From NCBI GenBank assembly GCA_963843285.1, contig CAWJJO010000013.1, forward strand, positions 248,001-312,000: DNA of 64,000 nt. The letters run 5' to 3'. Made by a program: the position numbers and the translations under genes. Shown piece by piece: positions 1 to 8,019 of the stretch. Every line of letters starts with the position of its first letter. Within the stretch, counting starts at the first letter, position 1. The DNA comes from CAZDDB01 sp963843285 (GTDB lineage: Bacteria > Acidobacteriota > HRBIN11 > JAKEFK01). The notes under the pieces were generated by a model, which worked only from the letters and a program-made list of their open reading frames with translations, did not search any database and was not told where the DNA came from.

Positions 1-1
1 G

Positions 2-274
2 GACGAGTCCTCGGAACGACTTTTCGCCGAAGGGGAGAAGTTGGGCATTACGGCAGCTAGCCTGTCCTAGGCCCTATCACGAAAGCATCACTTTTACATA
101 CGACTTCTATGGGCGAACCTGCGTGGAACAATCAGTGAAGATTTAAAGTGGCTTGCTGAGGAAAAGGATTTCAGAGATTTGGAGTCGCTGAAAGTATTAA
201 AACAGGGATACGACTTGGTACCGGATCCGGCTGCAGCTCAGAAGATAGAAGAAATGCACCGGCGATTCCCTTGA
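2..274 (+). pseudogene. 3' part of an unrecognised CDS with an in-frame TAG
   Basis: One reading frame is open from the left edge to a TAG at 68-70 and continues in the same frame to a TGA at 272-274. Both halves look protein-like: an acidic helical stretch before the TAG, and a Leu/Lys/Glu-rich tail ending in MHRRFP after it. No credible start codon follows the TAG, so the second half is better explained as the C-terminus of the same gene, interrupted by a nonsense codon (for example CAG to TAG), than as a separate gene. I do not recognise the family. The piece is short and truncated by the window, so this is a weak call. Confidence 0.3.
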
Positions 275-286
275 TTCATCCTAGGT

Positions 287-432
287 GGAGCGCGGGCAGA
301 GGCTGTTGAAAATCTGTAGGGGCGACCCTTGTGGTCGCCGCTCAGGGTTTTGCGTCCCGTCGAAGCGGGCGGGGACAATCCCCGCCCCTACAATGTTCAC
401 ATGATATTTTTCGACAGCCTCAGCCCGCGCTC
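287..432. repeat. Nested palindromic (MITE-like) intergenic element
   Basis: Outer arms at about 287-313 and 403-432 are inverted copies, both built on GGAGCGCGGGC followed by GAGGCTGT and a GAAAA run. Inside them lies a second inverted pair beginning GTAGGGGCG (from 316) and ending GCCCCTAC (to 391). The inner part includes a 24-nt segment (316-339) that reappears exactly, in reverse complement, at 45513-45536. No coding frame is evident. It sits just upstream of the asparagine synthetase -10 box. Confidence 0.75.
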
Positions 433-448
433 CGGCTAGCTCAAGGGA

Positions 449-454
449 TATAAT
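449..454 (+). promoter_or_regulatory. -10 box (TATAAT), probable leaderless promoter of asnB
   Basis: A perfect TATAAT ends 9 nt before the ATG at 464, so transcription would begin within a few bases of the start codon. No Shine-Dalgarno sequence and no clear -35 box are visible. The same 9-nt spacing recurs upstream of two other genes in the window. Confidence 0.5.
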
Positions 455-463
455 CTACTGGAT

Positions 464-2306
464 ATGTGCGGAATTGCCGGGATCTACTACTTTGATCAGC
501 GTCCCGTTCCGCAAGATTGCCTCCACAAGATGGCTGCTGCTATTTCGCATCGAGGACCCGATCAAGAAGGTTTTTACACAATCCCGGGAACGGGCCTCGC
601 GTCCAGACGTCTGAAAATCATCGACTTGAGTGAGGCTGCGGCACAGCCCATGCGCGATGAAGCTGCTCGTTATCATCTGATCTTCAACGGTGAAATCTAC
701 AATTTTCAAAAACTCCGCGCTGGGTTGGAAACGAAATATTCACTCTTCTCGCACTCCGATACGGAAGTGGTTTTACGTCTTTTTCAGGAACATCGCGAGG
801 ACGCATGGCCTCTGCTGAATGGAATGTTTGGGCTTGCAATCCTGGATTCGCGCACCAAAGAGTTGTTTCTTGCACGCGATCATGCCGGCATCAAGCCGCT
901 GTACTACTATCAAGATTCCGAGAAATTCTTGTTCGGATTCCGAGATCAAGGCGCTGCTGGCATCGGGGTTGATCCAACCGGAAGTAAGCACCGAGTCTCT
1001 CACCTTTTACCTTCAGCTCGGCTATTTTCCCCTGGACCATTCGGTATACAAACAAATCCGAAAACTCCTGCCGGGAGAATCGATGCGAGTAGATCCTGCA
1101 GGCATTTCGCGCCGGCGTTTTTGGAGTATCCGGTCAAGCAGCCCGGCGCAACAGAGCAAGAAAGAACCGGCCGATCGATTGGAACAACTGCTCGCGACTT
1201 CAGTGGAACAGCAAATGATCAGCGATGTGCCATTGGGAGCCTTTCTGAGCGGCGGAGTGGATTCCAGCACGATCGTAGCGCTGATGGCTAAAGTTGCGCC
1301 CGGCAACCTCAAGACTTTTACAGTCGGGTTTGCGCCATCGATGGGCTACTACGACGAACGACCATTTGCCGAACGAATCGCGAAACTTTTCCGTACCGAG
1401 CATCACGAATTTGTCGTAGACAAACGCGTGGATGAGATCATTCCACGTTTGGCGTCCGTATTTGATGAGCCGTTTGCAGACTCCAGCGCGATTCCCACGC
1501 TTTGTCTCGCAGAGCTTGCCAGGAGGCACGTAACTGTTGCTTTGTCCGGAACCGGGGGCGATGAAATCTTTGGCGGCTACAGAAAGTATCTCGCCGCGCG
1601 TTGGGCCGCAGCGTACACTTCCCTGCCCGCATCCGTCAGATCGACGGTCGAAAAATCCGCCCGGATGCTTCCAGGATCGCGACGCAGCTTATGGCAAGAA
1701 CGAGCTCTATTAATCCAGCGTTTCTCGTCACTTACGCCAGAAGCTCAACTGAGCACTCAACTGAATTCAATTTTTACTTCAAGTGAAATTTTATCGCTTC
1801 TGGGGATTGCAGCAGCGGATTTTCGCCCCTCGAATGGTTTCGATGGGACGGTCGCGGAAAGGATGATGTTGTTCGATTTTGAGCATTATCTTCCGGAAGA
1901 TCTGCTTGTCAAAGAAGATCGCTCTACCATGGCTTTTGGACTGGAAGCGCGAGTCCCTTTTCTGGATCGGGAAATCGTGGAATTCATGTTTTCGCTGCCG
2001 CTTCGCTACAAAGTTTCCCGCACGTCAACCAAGAATCTATTTAAAGATGTCGCCTCGCGTTTGCTTCCGGACTGGGTTCGAAAACGACCCAAGCACGGGT
2101 TTGGCTCCCCTGTCGCGGAGTGGCTTCGTTCGGATCTGAAGTCTTTTGCCGAAGCCCTGCTCTTCGATCCATCTGCGTTTTTGAAATCTACTCAAATCCG
2201 GCACTGGTACGAGCAACATCAAAGCGAATCTGCGGATCATAGCAAGAAATTGTGGGCGCTTCTAATGCTCGAACTCTGGAACAGCCGGCGAATAATGGTA
2301 AAATGA
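464..2306 (+). CDS. asnB: Asparagine synthetase (glutamine-hydrolysing), interrupted by a frameshift
   Basis: Converts aspartate, glutamine and ATP to asparagine in the cytoplasm. The N-terminal frame starts MCGIAG, giving Cys2 of the Ntn glutaminase, followed by FNGEIYN and SDTEV, and runs to about 938. The synthetase half is in the next frame and ends at 2306. It carries the PP-loop SGGVDSS near composite residue 261, GTGGDEIFGGY, EARVPFLDREIVEF and KHGFGSP. The two halves join seamlessly if one T of the TT at 938-939 is removed, restoring FLFGSEIKALL and a protein of about 613 residues, normal for AsnB. As written, the gene makes no full-length enzyme. Either the gene is inactivated or the extra base is a sequencing error. 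Family assignment is secure. Amidotransferases of polysaccharide loci are related alternatives. Confidence 0.9.
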
Positions 2307-2313
2307 TCAACGA

Positions 2314-3405
2314 ATGAAAGCGTGGGTCTTCCGAAAAGAAAAGGCGGACAGCGGAATTCATATCTTTCAGGAAGATGCGCCCACGCCCCGCCCGGGGCCA
2401 GATCAAATCCTCATTAAAGTCGAAAAGGTGTCAGTTTGCGGCACCGATGAGCAGCTTTTTCGCGGCGATTTAAAGAAGGTGCCCGATGGAATTATCCCCG
2501 GTCATGAATTCTATGGCGAAATCGTCGAGCTGGGCTCCGGTGTCAATGGTCTGCGGAAAGGTCAGAAGGTTGCGGCGGAATCGCACTATCATGCATCGGG
2601 AACGACGGACCAGGGAATCATCGGTCTCTGGGGGCCTGAAATCAGAAAGGGCGAGCTACTGCCTGCTCTCAACGGCGGGTATGCCGAATACTCCTGCATT
2701 CCATCGGAATGTGCCCATCTCGTTCCCGGCGAGCTGATCTCGGACCGATTCTGGCCATCCCTGTTCGAAGCGATCGGCAATGATTTCTATTTGATCAAAC
2801 GGGTAAAACAGACTGCGCCACTTCGGTCGTTAGGGATTTTTGGCTGTGGTCCCCACGGCTTGTTTGCGCAGGTTTTTGCGCGCTACTTTGAGATTCCGCG
2901 AATCGCCGCATTTGAGACCGATCCATTTCGCCGTGAATTTGCATCAAAGCTGGGAGCAGCAAATCAGGTCTTCGATCCTGCAAACAACTTGAACTCGCAT
3001 GTGGAAGATTTTACTGGCGGCGGGTTGTTTGACGCTTCGCTGGACATGGTCGGCAAACAGGGCCAGGGTTTTGAGTCCTGCTGTGAGACAACACGTGATG
3101 GTGGAACGATTTTCTTGTTTGGACTGTTCAGCGACCGCTTTTCGATTGATGGAATTCCTGGGAATGAAATCATCTTTAAGATGCGCACTCTGACGCATCA
3201 ACATAAGGGCAAGAAGCTTCAGGTGATTGGAATTACCGGCCGCGAAGGCGTTTGGAACGAACTGATTCGGACCGTGTCCGAAAATGTTGCGCTTCAGGAA
3301 CACCTGATGAAACCGGTTCATGTGATGGGCAAGTTGGATCAGCTTGGTGATGACACACGGCATCCGAAACCGAGCGTGTTAAAACGCGCCTACCACGCAT
3401 TTTAG
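2314..3405 (+). CDS. tdh: Zn-dependent medium-chain dehydrogenase, probable L-threonine 3-dehydrogenase
   Basis: Probably oxidises L-threonine to 2-amino-3-ketobutyrate with NAD. It starts 8 nt after asnB and is followed at 48 nt by kbl, the next enzyme of the pathway, which is the main reason for the specific name. Catalytic zinc ligands are visible as Cys42 (VCGTD) and His64-Glu65 (PGHE). The nucleotide-binding motif is GCGPHG near residue 176, and the late IIFK...GITGRE segment resembles Tdh. Unusually, the four-cysteine structural-zinc lobe of classical Tdh is missing and replaced by a short unrelated segment. The length (363 residues) is slightly above the E. coli enzyme. Another polyol or sugar dehydrogenase of the same superfamily is possible. 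Confidence 0.75.
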   Translation: MKAWVFRKEKADSGIHIFQEDAPTPRPGPDQILIKVEKVSVCGTDEQLFRGDLKKVPDGIIPGHEFYGEIVELGSGVNGLRKGQKVAAESHYHASGTTDQGIIGLWGPEIRKGELLPALNGGYAEYSCIPSECAHLVPGELISDRFWPSLFEAIGNDFYLIKRVKQTAPLRSLGIFGCGPHGLFAQVFARYFEIPRIAAFETDPFRREFASKLGAANQVFDPANNLNSHVEDFTGGGLFDASLDMVGKQGQGFESCCETTRDGGTIFLFGLFSDRFSIDGIPGNEIIFKMRTLTHQHKGKKLQVIGITGREGVWNELIRTVSENVALQEHLMKPVHVMGKLDQLGDDTRHPKPSVLKRAYHAF

Positions 3406-3452
3406 GATTCAGCCAGAGACGCGAAGTACGCGAAGAAAGGAAGAGATTAAAT

Positions 3453-4640
3453 ATGGCATATGGTGCAATGAAACAGGCTCTTGCAAAGGAGCTGGAAAAT
3501 CTAAAAGAGACCGGACTTTTCAAAGAGGAGAGAGTCATTCTGTCGCCGCAGGGCGCCGACATCCGGGTCGAGGCCGGCAACGTCATTAATTTTTGCGCAA
3601 ATAACTATCTTGGTTTGGCCAATCATCCGGAGATCCTGGCCGCCGTGCGGGAAGGTCTGGATCATCGCGGATTCGGAATGGCGTCCGTCCGCTTTATCTG
3701 CGGCACACAGGATATTCACAAAGAGCTGGAACGGAAGATTTCCGAATTTCTTCATACGGAAGACACAATTCTTTATACCTCCTGTTTTGATGCGAATGGC
3801 GGTCTGTTTGAAACACTTCTGGGACAGGAAGATGTGATCATCAGTGATGCACTGAATCATGCCAGCATCATCGATGGTGTCAGACTCTGCAAGGCATCGC
3901 GAAAGGTTTACAAGCACAACGACATGAGTGAGCTGGAGCAGCATCTCACAGACACACAGAGCAATCGTTATCGAATGATTGCAACGGACGGCGCCTTCAG
4001 CATGCATGGCGACCTCGCGCCCCTGGATCAGATCTGCGATCTAGCCGACCGTTATGATGCGCTGGTGATGGTGGATGACTCGCACGCTACGGGATTTTTT
4101 GGTCCGACCGGCAGAGGCACTCCCGAACATTTTGGGGTCCAAGGTCGCGTAGATGTGATTACCAGCACGATGGGCAAGACGCTCGGCGGAGCTTCCGGCG
4201 GGTTTACAACCGGACACGCAGAAATGATTGCCTATCTGCGACAACGATCGCGTCCGTATCTTTTTTCCAACAGCGTTGCGCCTCCCGTTGTCTATGGATC
4301 CATGAAAGCCTTCGAAATCATTGATCGAAATCCGCAATTGGTCAAAAAGCTGGCAGAAAACACAAAATATTTCCGTATCAGGATGACAGATCTGGGTTTT
4401 CAAATCAGAGAAGGAATCCATCCGATTGTTCCGATCATGCTTGGTGAAGAAAAGCGTACCGTCGAAATGGCCAGGGAGATGAACAAACGTGGAATCTTTG
4501 TCGTTGGATTCAGTTATCCGGTAGTTCCCCGCGGCGAAGCCAGAATTCGCGTGCAGATTTCAGCGATCCACACAAAAGAACAACTGGATATGGCGATCCA
4601 TACGTTTGGAGAGGTTGGAAAACTGTTGGGAGTGATTTGA
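3453..4640 (+). CDS. kbl: Glycine C-acetyltransferase (2-amino-3-ketobutyrate CoA ligase)
   Basis: PLP enzyme that splits 2-amino-3-ketobutyrate with CoA to glycine and acetyl-CoA, completing threonine breakdown begun by Tdh. The protein is 395 residues, close to the E. coli length of 398. The PLP lysine lies in TMGKTLGG (K242), and the cofactor-binding segment DDSHATGFFGPTGRGT is intact, as is the N-terminal NNYLGLANHP signature of the alpha-oxoamine synthase family. A purine-rich ribosome site (AGGAAGAG) precedes the ATG. BioF-type and other alpha-oxoamine synthases are related, but the tdh neighbour and overall likeness favour Kbl. Confidence 0.93.
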   Translation: MAYGAMKQALAKELENLKETGLFKEERVILSPQGADIRVEAGNVINFCANNYLGLANHPEILAAVREGLDHRGFGMASVRFICGTQDIHKELERKISEFLHTEDTILYTSCFDANGGLFETLLGQEDVIISDALNHASIIDGVRLCKASRKVYKHNDMSELEQHLTDTQSNRYRMIATDGAFSMHGDLAPLDQICDLADRYDALVMVDDSHATGFFGPTGRGTPEHFGVQGRVDVITSTMGKTLGGASGGFTTGHAEMIAYLRQRSRPYLFSNSVAPPVVYGSMKAFEIIDRNPQLVKKLAENTKYFRIRMTDLGFQIREGIHPIVPIMLGEEKRTVEMAREMNKRGIFVVGFSYPVVPRGEARIRVQISAIHTKEQLDMAIHTFGEVGKLLGVI

Positions 4641-4645
4641 GGATA

Positions 4646-4673
4646 GGGCGGCCATGTAGGCCGCCCACTCCAG
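4646..4673. repeat. Short GC-rich palindrome between convergent genes
   Basis: GGGCGGCC and GGCCGCCC flank a short spacer and are followed by ACTCCA. The site lies between the ends of kbl and the convergent ferredoxin gene, where it could also stop transcription. It belongs to the window-wide palindrome family. Confidence 0.6.
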
Positions 4674-4683
4674 ATTTGGAAGT

Positions 4684-4944
4684 TTATTTCTTGTACCAGT
4701 TCGCGTTGATATCAATGAAGGAAGTCCACTTATCCGGGACGTCTTCATTCGGGAAGATCGCCTGGACGGGACACGCGGGAACACAGGCGCCACAATCAAT
4801 GCATTCATCCGGATTGATGTAAAGCTGTACTTCGGCGGCGAAATTCTCTTCATCTTTGCGAGGATGAATGCAGTCCACCGGGCAGACATCTACGCAGGCA
4901 GTATCCTTTGTCCCGATGCAGGGCTCAGCGATCGTATATGCCAT
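4684..4944 (-). CDS. 7Fe/8Fe ferredoxin ([3Fe-4S]/[4Fe-4S] type)
   Basis: Small soluble electron carrier of 86 residues. The first cluster motif has Cys followed after seven residues by CVDVCPVDCIHP. The second is the classical CIDCGACVPACP. This arrangement and the DVPDKW tail resemble the seven-iron ferredoxin of Thermus. I chose the start at 4944 (MAYTIAEP) because GGAGGA stands at proper distance and ferredoxins of this type begin there; the frame also allows a start at 4974. The partner enzyme cannot be told from the context, since the gene stands alone between tdh-kbl and a rhodanese gene. Confidence 0.9.
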   Translation of the reverse strand: MAYTIAEPCIGTKDTACVDVCPVDCIHPRKDEENFAAEVQLYINPDECIDCGACVPACPVQAIFPNEDVPDKWTSFIDINANWYKK

Positions 4945-5017
4945 AGATTTTCCTCCGTAAGAAGCTATTATCATAACTAATTCCCCGGCGTCTCGTCAAC
5001 GTTCTGCAGCGCACTAC

Positions 5018-5072
5018 GGAGCGCGGGCGTCCCGCCTGCATTATGGGTCGCAGGCCTCCCGGCCTGCGGAGG
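5018..5072. repeat. GC-rich double-hairpin repeat (GCAGGC type)
   Basis: Two consecutive hairpins, one reading GCGGGCGTCCCGC and one GCAGGCCTCCCGGCCTGC, separated by ATTATGGGTC and opened by GGAGCG. The same layout, with the conserved ATTATGGG-like spacer, recurs near 10.3, 12.0 and 33.4 kb. It lies in the divergent region between the ferredoxin and rhodanese genes. Confidence 0.7.
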
Positions 5073-5097
5073 CACGCGACGGATGAATTTTTTGCGA

Positions 5098-5103
5098 TAT
5101 AAT
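5098..5103 (+). promoter_or_regulatory. -10 box (TATAAT) of the rhodanese gene
   Basis: A perfect TATAAT stands 9 nt before the ATG at 5113, again implying a leaderless transcript. The upstream in-frame ATG at 5083 lies before the -10 box and so would not be on this transcript. Confidence 0.5.
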
Positions 5104-5112
5104 CAACCCATT

Positions 5113-5541
5113 ATGAACGAACTCAGTCCCAAGGAAGCCTACGATCTGCTACAAAAAGACCCGGAATGCGTATATCTTGACGTCCGGTCCATTCCGGAAT
5201 TTGAACAAGGGCATCCCATTCGAGCAATCAACATACCCCTGCTACACTTTTCCCCGGGGATGGGAATGATGCCCAATGAGGAATTTCCTATTGTTGTGCA
5301 AGCCAACATAACACCGGAGACAAAGTTGCTCGTCGGTTGCAAGACCGGTATGCGTTCGGCGCAGGCCTGTGAGATCCTGAGCCGGCTCGGGTACTCGAAT
5401 GTCACCAACGTTCGGGGCGGCTTTGTCGGAGTAATGGACCGGTCTGGCAACGTCACGGAACCGGGATGGAGTTTGTTGCGGCTCCCTGTTTGTGCCGGTT
5501 GCGAACAGGGATCTACCTACGAAACTCTATCAAAGAAATAA
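5113..5541 (+). CDS. Rhodanese-like domain protein
   Basis: Single-domain rhodanese of 142 residues, probably a cytoplasmic persulfide carrier or sulfurtransferase. The opening resembles the family (SPKEAYDLL, VYLDVRSIPEFEQGHP), and the active-site loop is GCKTGMRSAQ with the catalytic Cys at about residue 76, followed by NVRGGFVGVMD. The start at 5113 is preferred over 5083 because the -10 box lies between them. The next gene begins 3 nt after the stop, so the two are probably co-transcribed. The sulfur donor and acceptor are unknown. Confidence 0.88.
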   Translation: MNELSPKEAYDLLQKDPECVYLDVRSIPEFEQGHPIRAINIPLLHFSPGMGMMPNEEFPIVVQANITPETKLLVGCKTGMRSAQACEILSRLGYSNVTNVRGGFVGVMDRSGNVTEPGWSLLRLPVCAGCEQGSTYETLSKK

Positions 5542-5544
5542 ACG

Positions 5545-5976
5545 GTGGCCAGGAAACCAAAGCGATCACCAGAAGAAATAGAAGAAGCGATCCACCTGCT
5601 TCAACAAATCACAGAAGCCTACGCGATCCTGCAATCGGGAGTAAAGGCTCTTCGGGAAAAATCGTTCCTCTCCCGAAAGACCTGGAAGAATGTGATCGTC
5701 CCCGCGGATAATTCCATCTATCACTTGCTGAAGGAATTGTGGAACGAGCTGGAACAAAATGCGCCACTCGAGCTATTCAGCGAGTATCTGGATGAGGATC
5801 AGGTCGCAACCAGGTTCGGAGTTTCTCGCAAAACGCTGTACAGAAGAAGAAAAAGCAAAGAGCTCGCCTACTTCAAAGACCGTCGTGGTGAAATCCAGTA
5901 TTCGGCAAAGGATCTGGAGAACTACCTGAGTAAGCACCGCATTACTCCCCTGACTGAAAAACCACGAAAGATATAA
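5545..5976 (+). CDS. Helix-turn-helix (excisionase/MerR-like) protein
   Basis: 143 residues starting with GTG, 3 nt after the rhodanese gene. The N-terminal part is a helical, charged region of about 80 residues. The C-terminal part holds a winged HTH of the helix_turn_helix_17 type: DEDQVATRFGVSRKTLYRRRK, then a wing, then a hydrophobic closing helix with DLENYL. It probably binds DNA, but its target is not evident. A short Cys-motif gene follows 12 nt downstream. The N-terminal domain is not one I recognise. Confidence 0.75.
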   Translation: MARKPKRSPEEIEEAIHLLQQITEAYAILQSGVKALREKSFLSRKTWKNVIVPADNSIYHLLKELWNELEQNAPLELFSEYLDEDQVATRFGVSRKTLYRRRKSKELAYFKDRRGEIQYSAKDLENYLSKHRITPLTEKPRKI

Positions 5977-5988
5977 GGAGTCAATCTG

Positions 5989-6153
5989 ATGTGCTACAAC
6001 TGTGGATGCGAAATGCCTGATAACGACATGGGCGATCCCAAGAACATCACCGACAAGACTTTTGAAGAGGCGGCCAAAGCCATGGATCAGCCTGTCGATG
6101 AAGCCAAACGCTACACGCTGGAACTACTGAAAAAGCAACTGAAAGAGGGCTAG
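5989..6153 (+). CDS. Small CxxC-motif protein (54 aa)
   Basis: An ATG at 5989, 8 nt after a strong AAGGAG site, opens a frame of 54 codons ending in TAG at 6151-6153. The product begins MCYNCGCEMPDNDMG, with three cysteines in a CxxCxC arrangement that could hold a metal, followed by a charged helical tail. It sits third in the rhodanese-HTH unit and overlaps the end of the convergent membrane-protein gene by 4 nt. Good ribosome site, normal codon use and position argue for a real gene. Function unknown. Confidence 0.7.
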   Translation: MCYNCGCEMPDNDMGDPKNITDKTFEEAAKAMDQPVDEAKRYTLELLKKQLKEG

Positions 6154-8006
6154 TGGGAGCGCCCACCTACGTGGATGGTGAATTCCAGGTTCGTGCTGCC
6201 GAGTTTTGAAAATGTCGCCACGCGCTGACTGACCAAGCCGACTCTAAAAGTGTAGATCCCGGGTTCGCTTGGAACGCGTGCATAGAAATCAAAAATAGAG
6301 GACTCACCCGGAAACACATCAAATAAGAGTTTATCCCCTACGGCCATACCTCTTACCGGCTCATCCTCTTTCGACCACAATCCCAGTAACACTACCTTTC
6401 CGGCGCCGTATTCGCCTTCAGCTAACCAGACTGCGCCTCCGTCATTCACTGCCTCAATCCTGATCCGTACCTCTCTTCCCGGCGCTGCGTGGATCTGTTT
6501 CGGAAGATCGGTCCGGTAGACGGCTGCCAGCTGATCCGGAGCCGTTCGACTGGTCGGAGGTTTCATGACATGCAACACGCAGCGATTCCATAACCCGCGC
6601 GAAGTAAAAAAGATCGGGTTGTTCCTGACCATCCAGAGTCGTTCCGGGTGTTCCCTAATACGGTAGTAATCGTACCAATGGATATCAAAAGCAAAAGCAC
6701 CGAGGGCATGAACCAAAACGGACCAGCCACAGAATAAGACGAATAAAATCTTCCAAAACTTTCTTTTAATAAAGTCTGCAGTCGGAACCAGAAAAATCGT
6801 CAGAATCGGCGCAAGATCTGTAAGAAGTCTGGGGCCCCAGGCGCTTCCTCCTGCTCCGCGCCACCTGCCATACAAAAGCACGAGCGTTACTGTCGCGATG
6901 GTCAGGTAGCGCAGCAACCGATTGTTTCTTCTCCACGAAACGATCATTCCAACGATGGAGAACAAGAAAACCGGCGAATATATGAAGAGTCCTTTTGCCG
7001 GACTGAAAAGACTCCGCAGTATTCCCTCACCCCATGGAGTCGTCCAACCCCGTTCTACGGGAAACTCCGTATGAAGCGGATCGTGAAAATAAGCGACGTT
7101 GTACCACAGTTGAAAGAGCGCCGGAGGAAATGAGAAGAGCAGGAATCGAAAGAATTGAGGGCGATGATTTAGAAGAACGTAAATGCCCAGCACCACAGCA
7201 AAGACAATGTCCGTTGGGCGACAGACCATTGAGAGCGCCAGCGGAAAACCCGCATAGCCGATCCACTGCGGTTGCTCTCGCCCTCTCAGAAGGCAATAAA
7301 TTGCAGATGCAATAGCCAGTTGTGATGGCCCATGTTGCCAGAGCGCCTGACTGCTGATACTGAAACTGCCGGTACAAAGAGCATAAACAAGGCTCAAGTA
7401 GAACGCCGTTTTGCGATCGGTCAGATAGAGGAGTCCGAAAAACAGCACAACAACTGAGAGAGCTGTCAGACAGGATGCAGCTATCTTCTCAACCGTGCCC
7501 AACAGATCGTCATTTAGACGCACCGACCCAAACGCGGTGGGAATGTAGAACGGAAGCGCCAGAACCGGGGCTCCAATCTGAACATTTGAAACATAGTGAT
7601 CTCCCACCTTTACGATCGATTTAGGTTTGTTCTTGGAATACAGATCCGGAAACTGATCCAGATAGAAATTCCCCCCACGGAGAATACTCACGGGCAAGTA
7701 TCGAGCTGGAACAGTGTCCATCGATCCGATCGTCCGGCCGTTGGAAAGATATGCGATCATCACACAACAGGAAAGCGCCGTACCCGCAGATAAGTAAAAT
7801 GCCACTCCTGAAATCGATCCGTGCTTCAGGAGTATGCGGATCAGGAGCAAGGAAAAGAACGCAATCAACAGCAAGGTAACCGGTCTTTGCTGCAGTGTGA
7901 CAAGACCTATCTGACCGCTTCCGGTGGAAAGAAGGAGCAGGATATATCCGAGAAGGAGGAGTGCCCCAGCTTCAACGCACCTGATCAAGAATGGACGGAT
8001 ATTCAC
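6150..8006 (-). CDS. Polytopic membrane protein, glycosyltransferase-39-like, with a periplasmic C-terminal domain
   Basis: About 618 residues, with roughly nine to eleven hydrophobic segments over the first 450 residues and a soluble C-terminal region of about 150 residues rich in beta-strand pattern. The layout and a loop with the FHDPLHTEFP-like sequence suggest the GT-C fold of lipid-linked sugar transferases, but I cannot point to the catalytic acidic pair with confidence. The open frame reaches back to 8168, which would overlap the upstream oxygenase gene by 149 nt, so I favour the GTG at 8006, just after that gene stops. The gene probably follows the oxygenase in one transcript. The substrate is unknown. 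Confidence 0.65.
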   Translation of the reverse strand: MNIRPFLIRCVEAGALLLLGYILLLLSTGSGQIGLVTLQQRPVTLLLIAFFSLLLIRILLKHGSISGVAFYLSAGTALSCCVMIAYLSNGRTIGSMDTVPARYLPVSILRGGNFYLDQFPDLYSKNKPKSIVKVGDHYVSNVQIGAPVLALPFYIPTAFGSVRLNDDLLGTVEKIAASCLTALSVVVLFFGLLYLTDRKTAFYLSLVYALCTGSFSISSQALWQHGPSQLAIASAIYCLLRGREQPQWIGYAGFPLALSMVCRPTDIVFAVVLGIYVLLNHRPQFFRFLLFSFPPALFQLWYNVAYFHDPLHTEFPVERGWTTPWGEGILRSLFSPAKGLFIYSPVFLFSIVGMIVSWRRNNRLLRYLTIATVTLVLLYGRWRGAGGSAWGPRLLTDLAPILTIFLVPTADFIKRKFWKILFVLFCGWSVLVHALGAFAFDIHWYDYYRIREHPERLWMVRNNPIFFTSRGLWNRCVLHVMKPPTSRTAPDQLAAVYRTDLPKQIHAAPGREVRIRIEAVNDGGAVWLAEGEYGAGKVVLLGLWSKEDEPVRGMAVGDKLLFDVFPGESSIFDFYARVPSEPGIYTFRVGLVSQRVATFSKLGSTNLEFTIHVGGRSH

Positions 8007-8019
8007 GGATGAGTTGTGA

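Noticed and set aside
287..432. CRISPR array or riboswitch
   Set aside because: There are no regularly spaced direct repeats anywhere in the window, and the structure is explained by nested inverted repeats.
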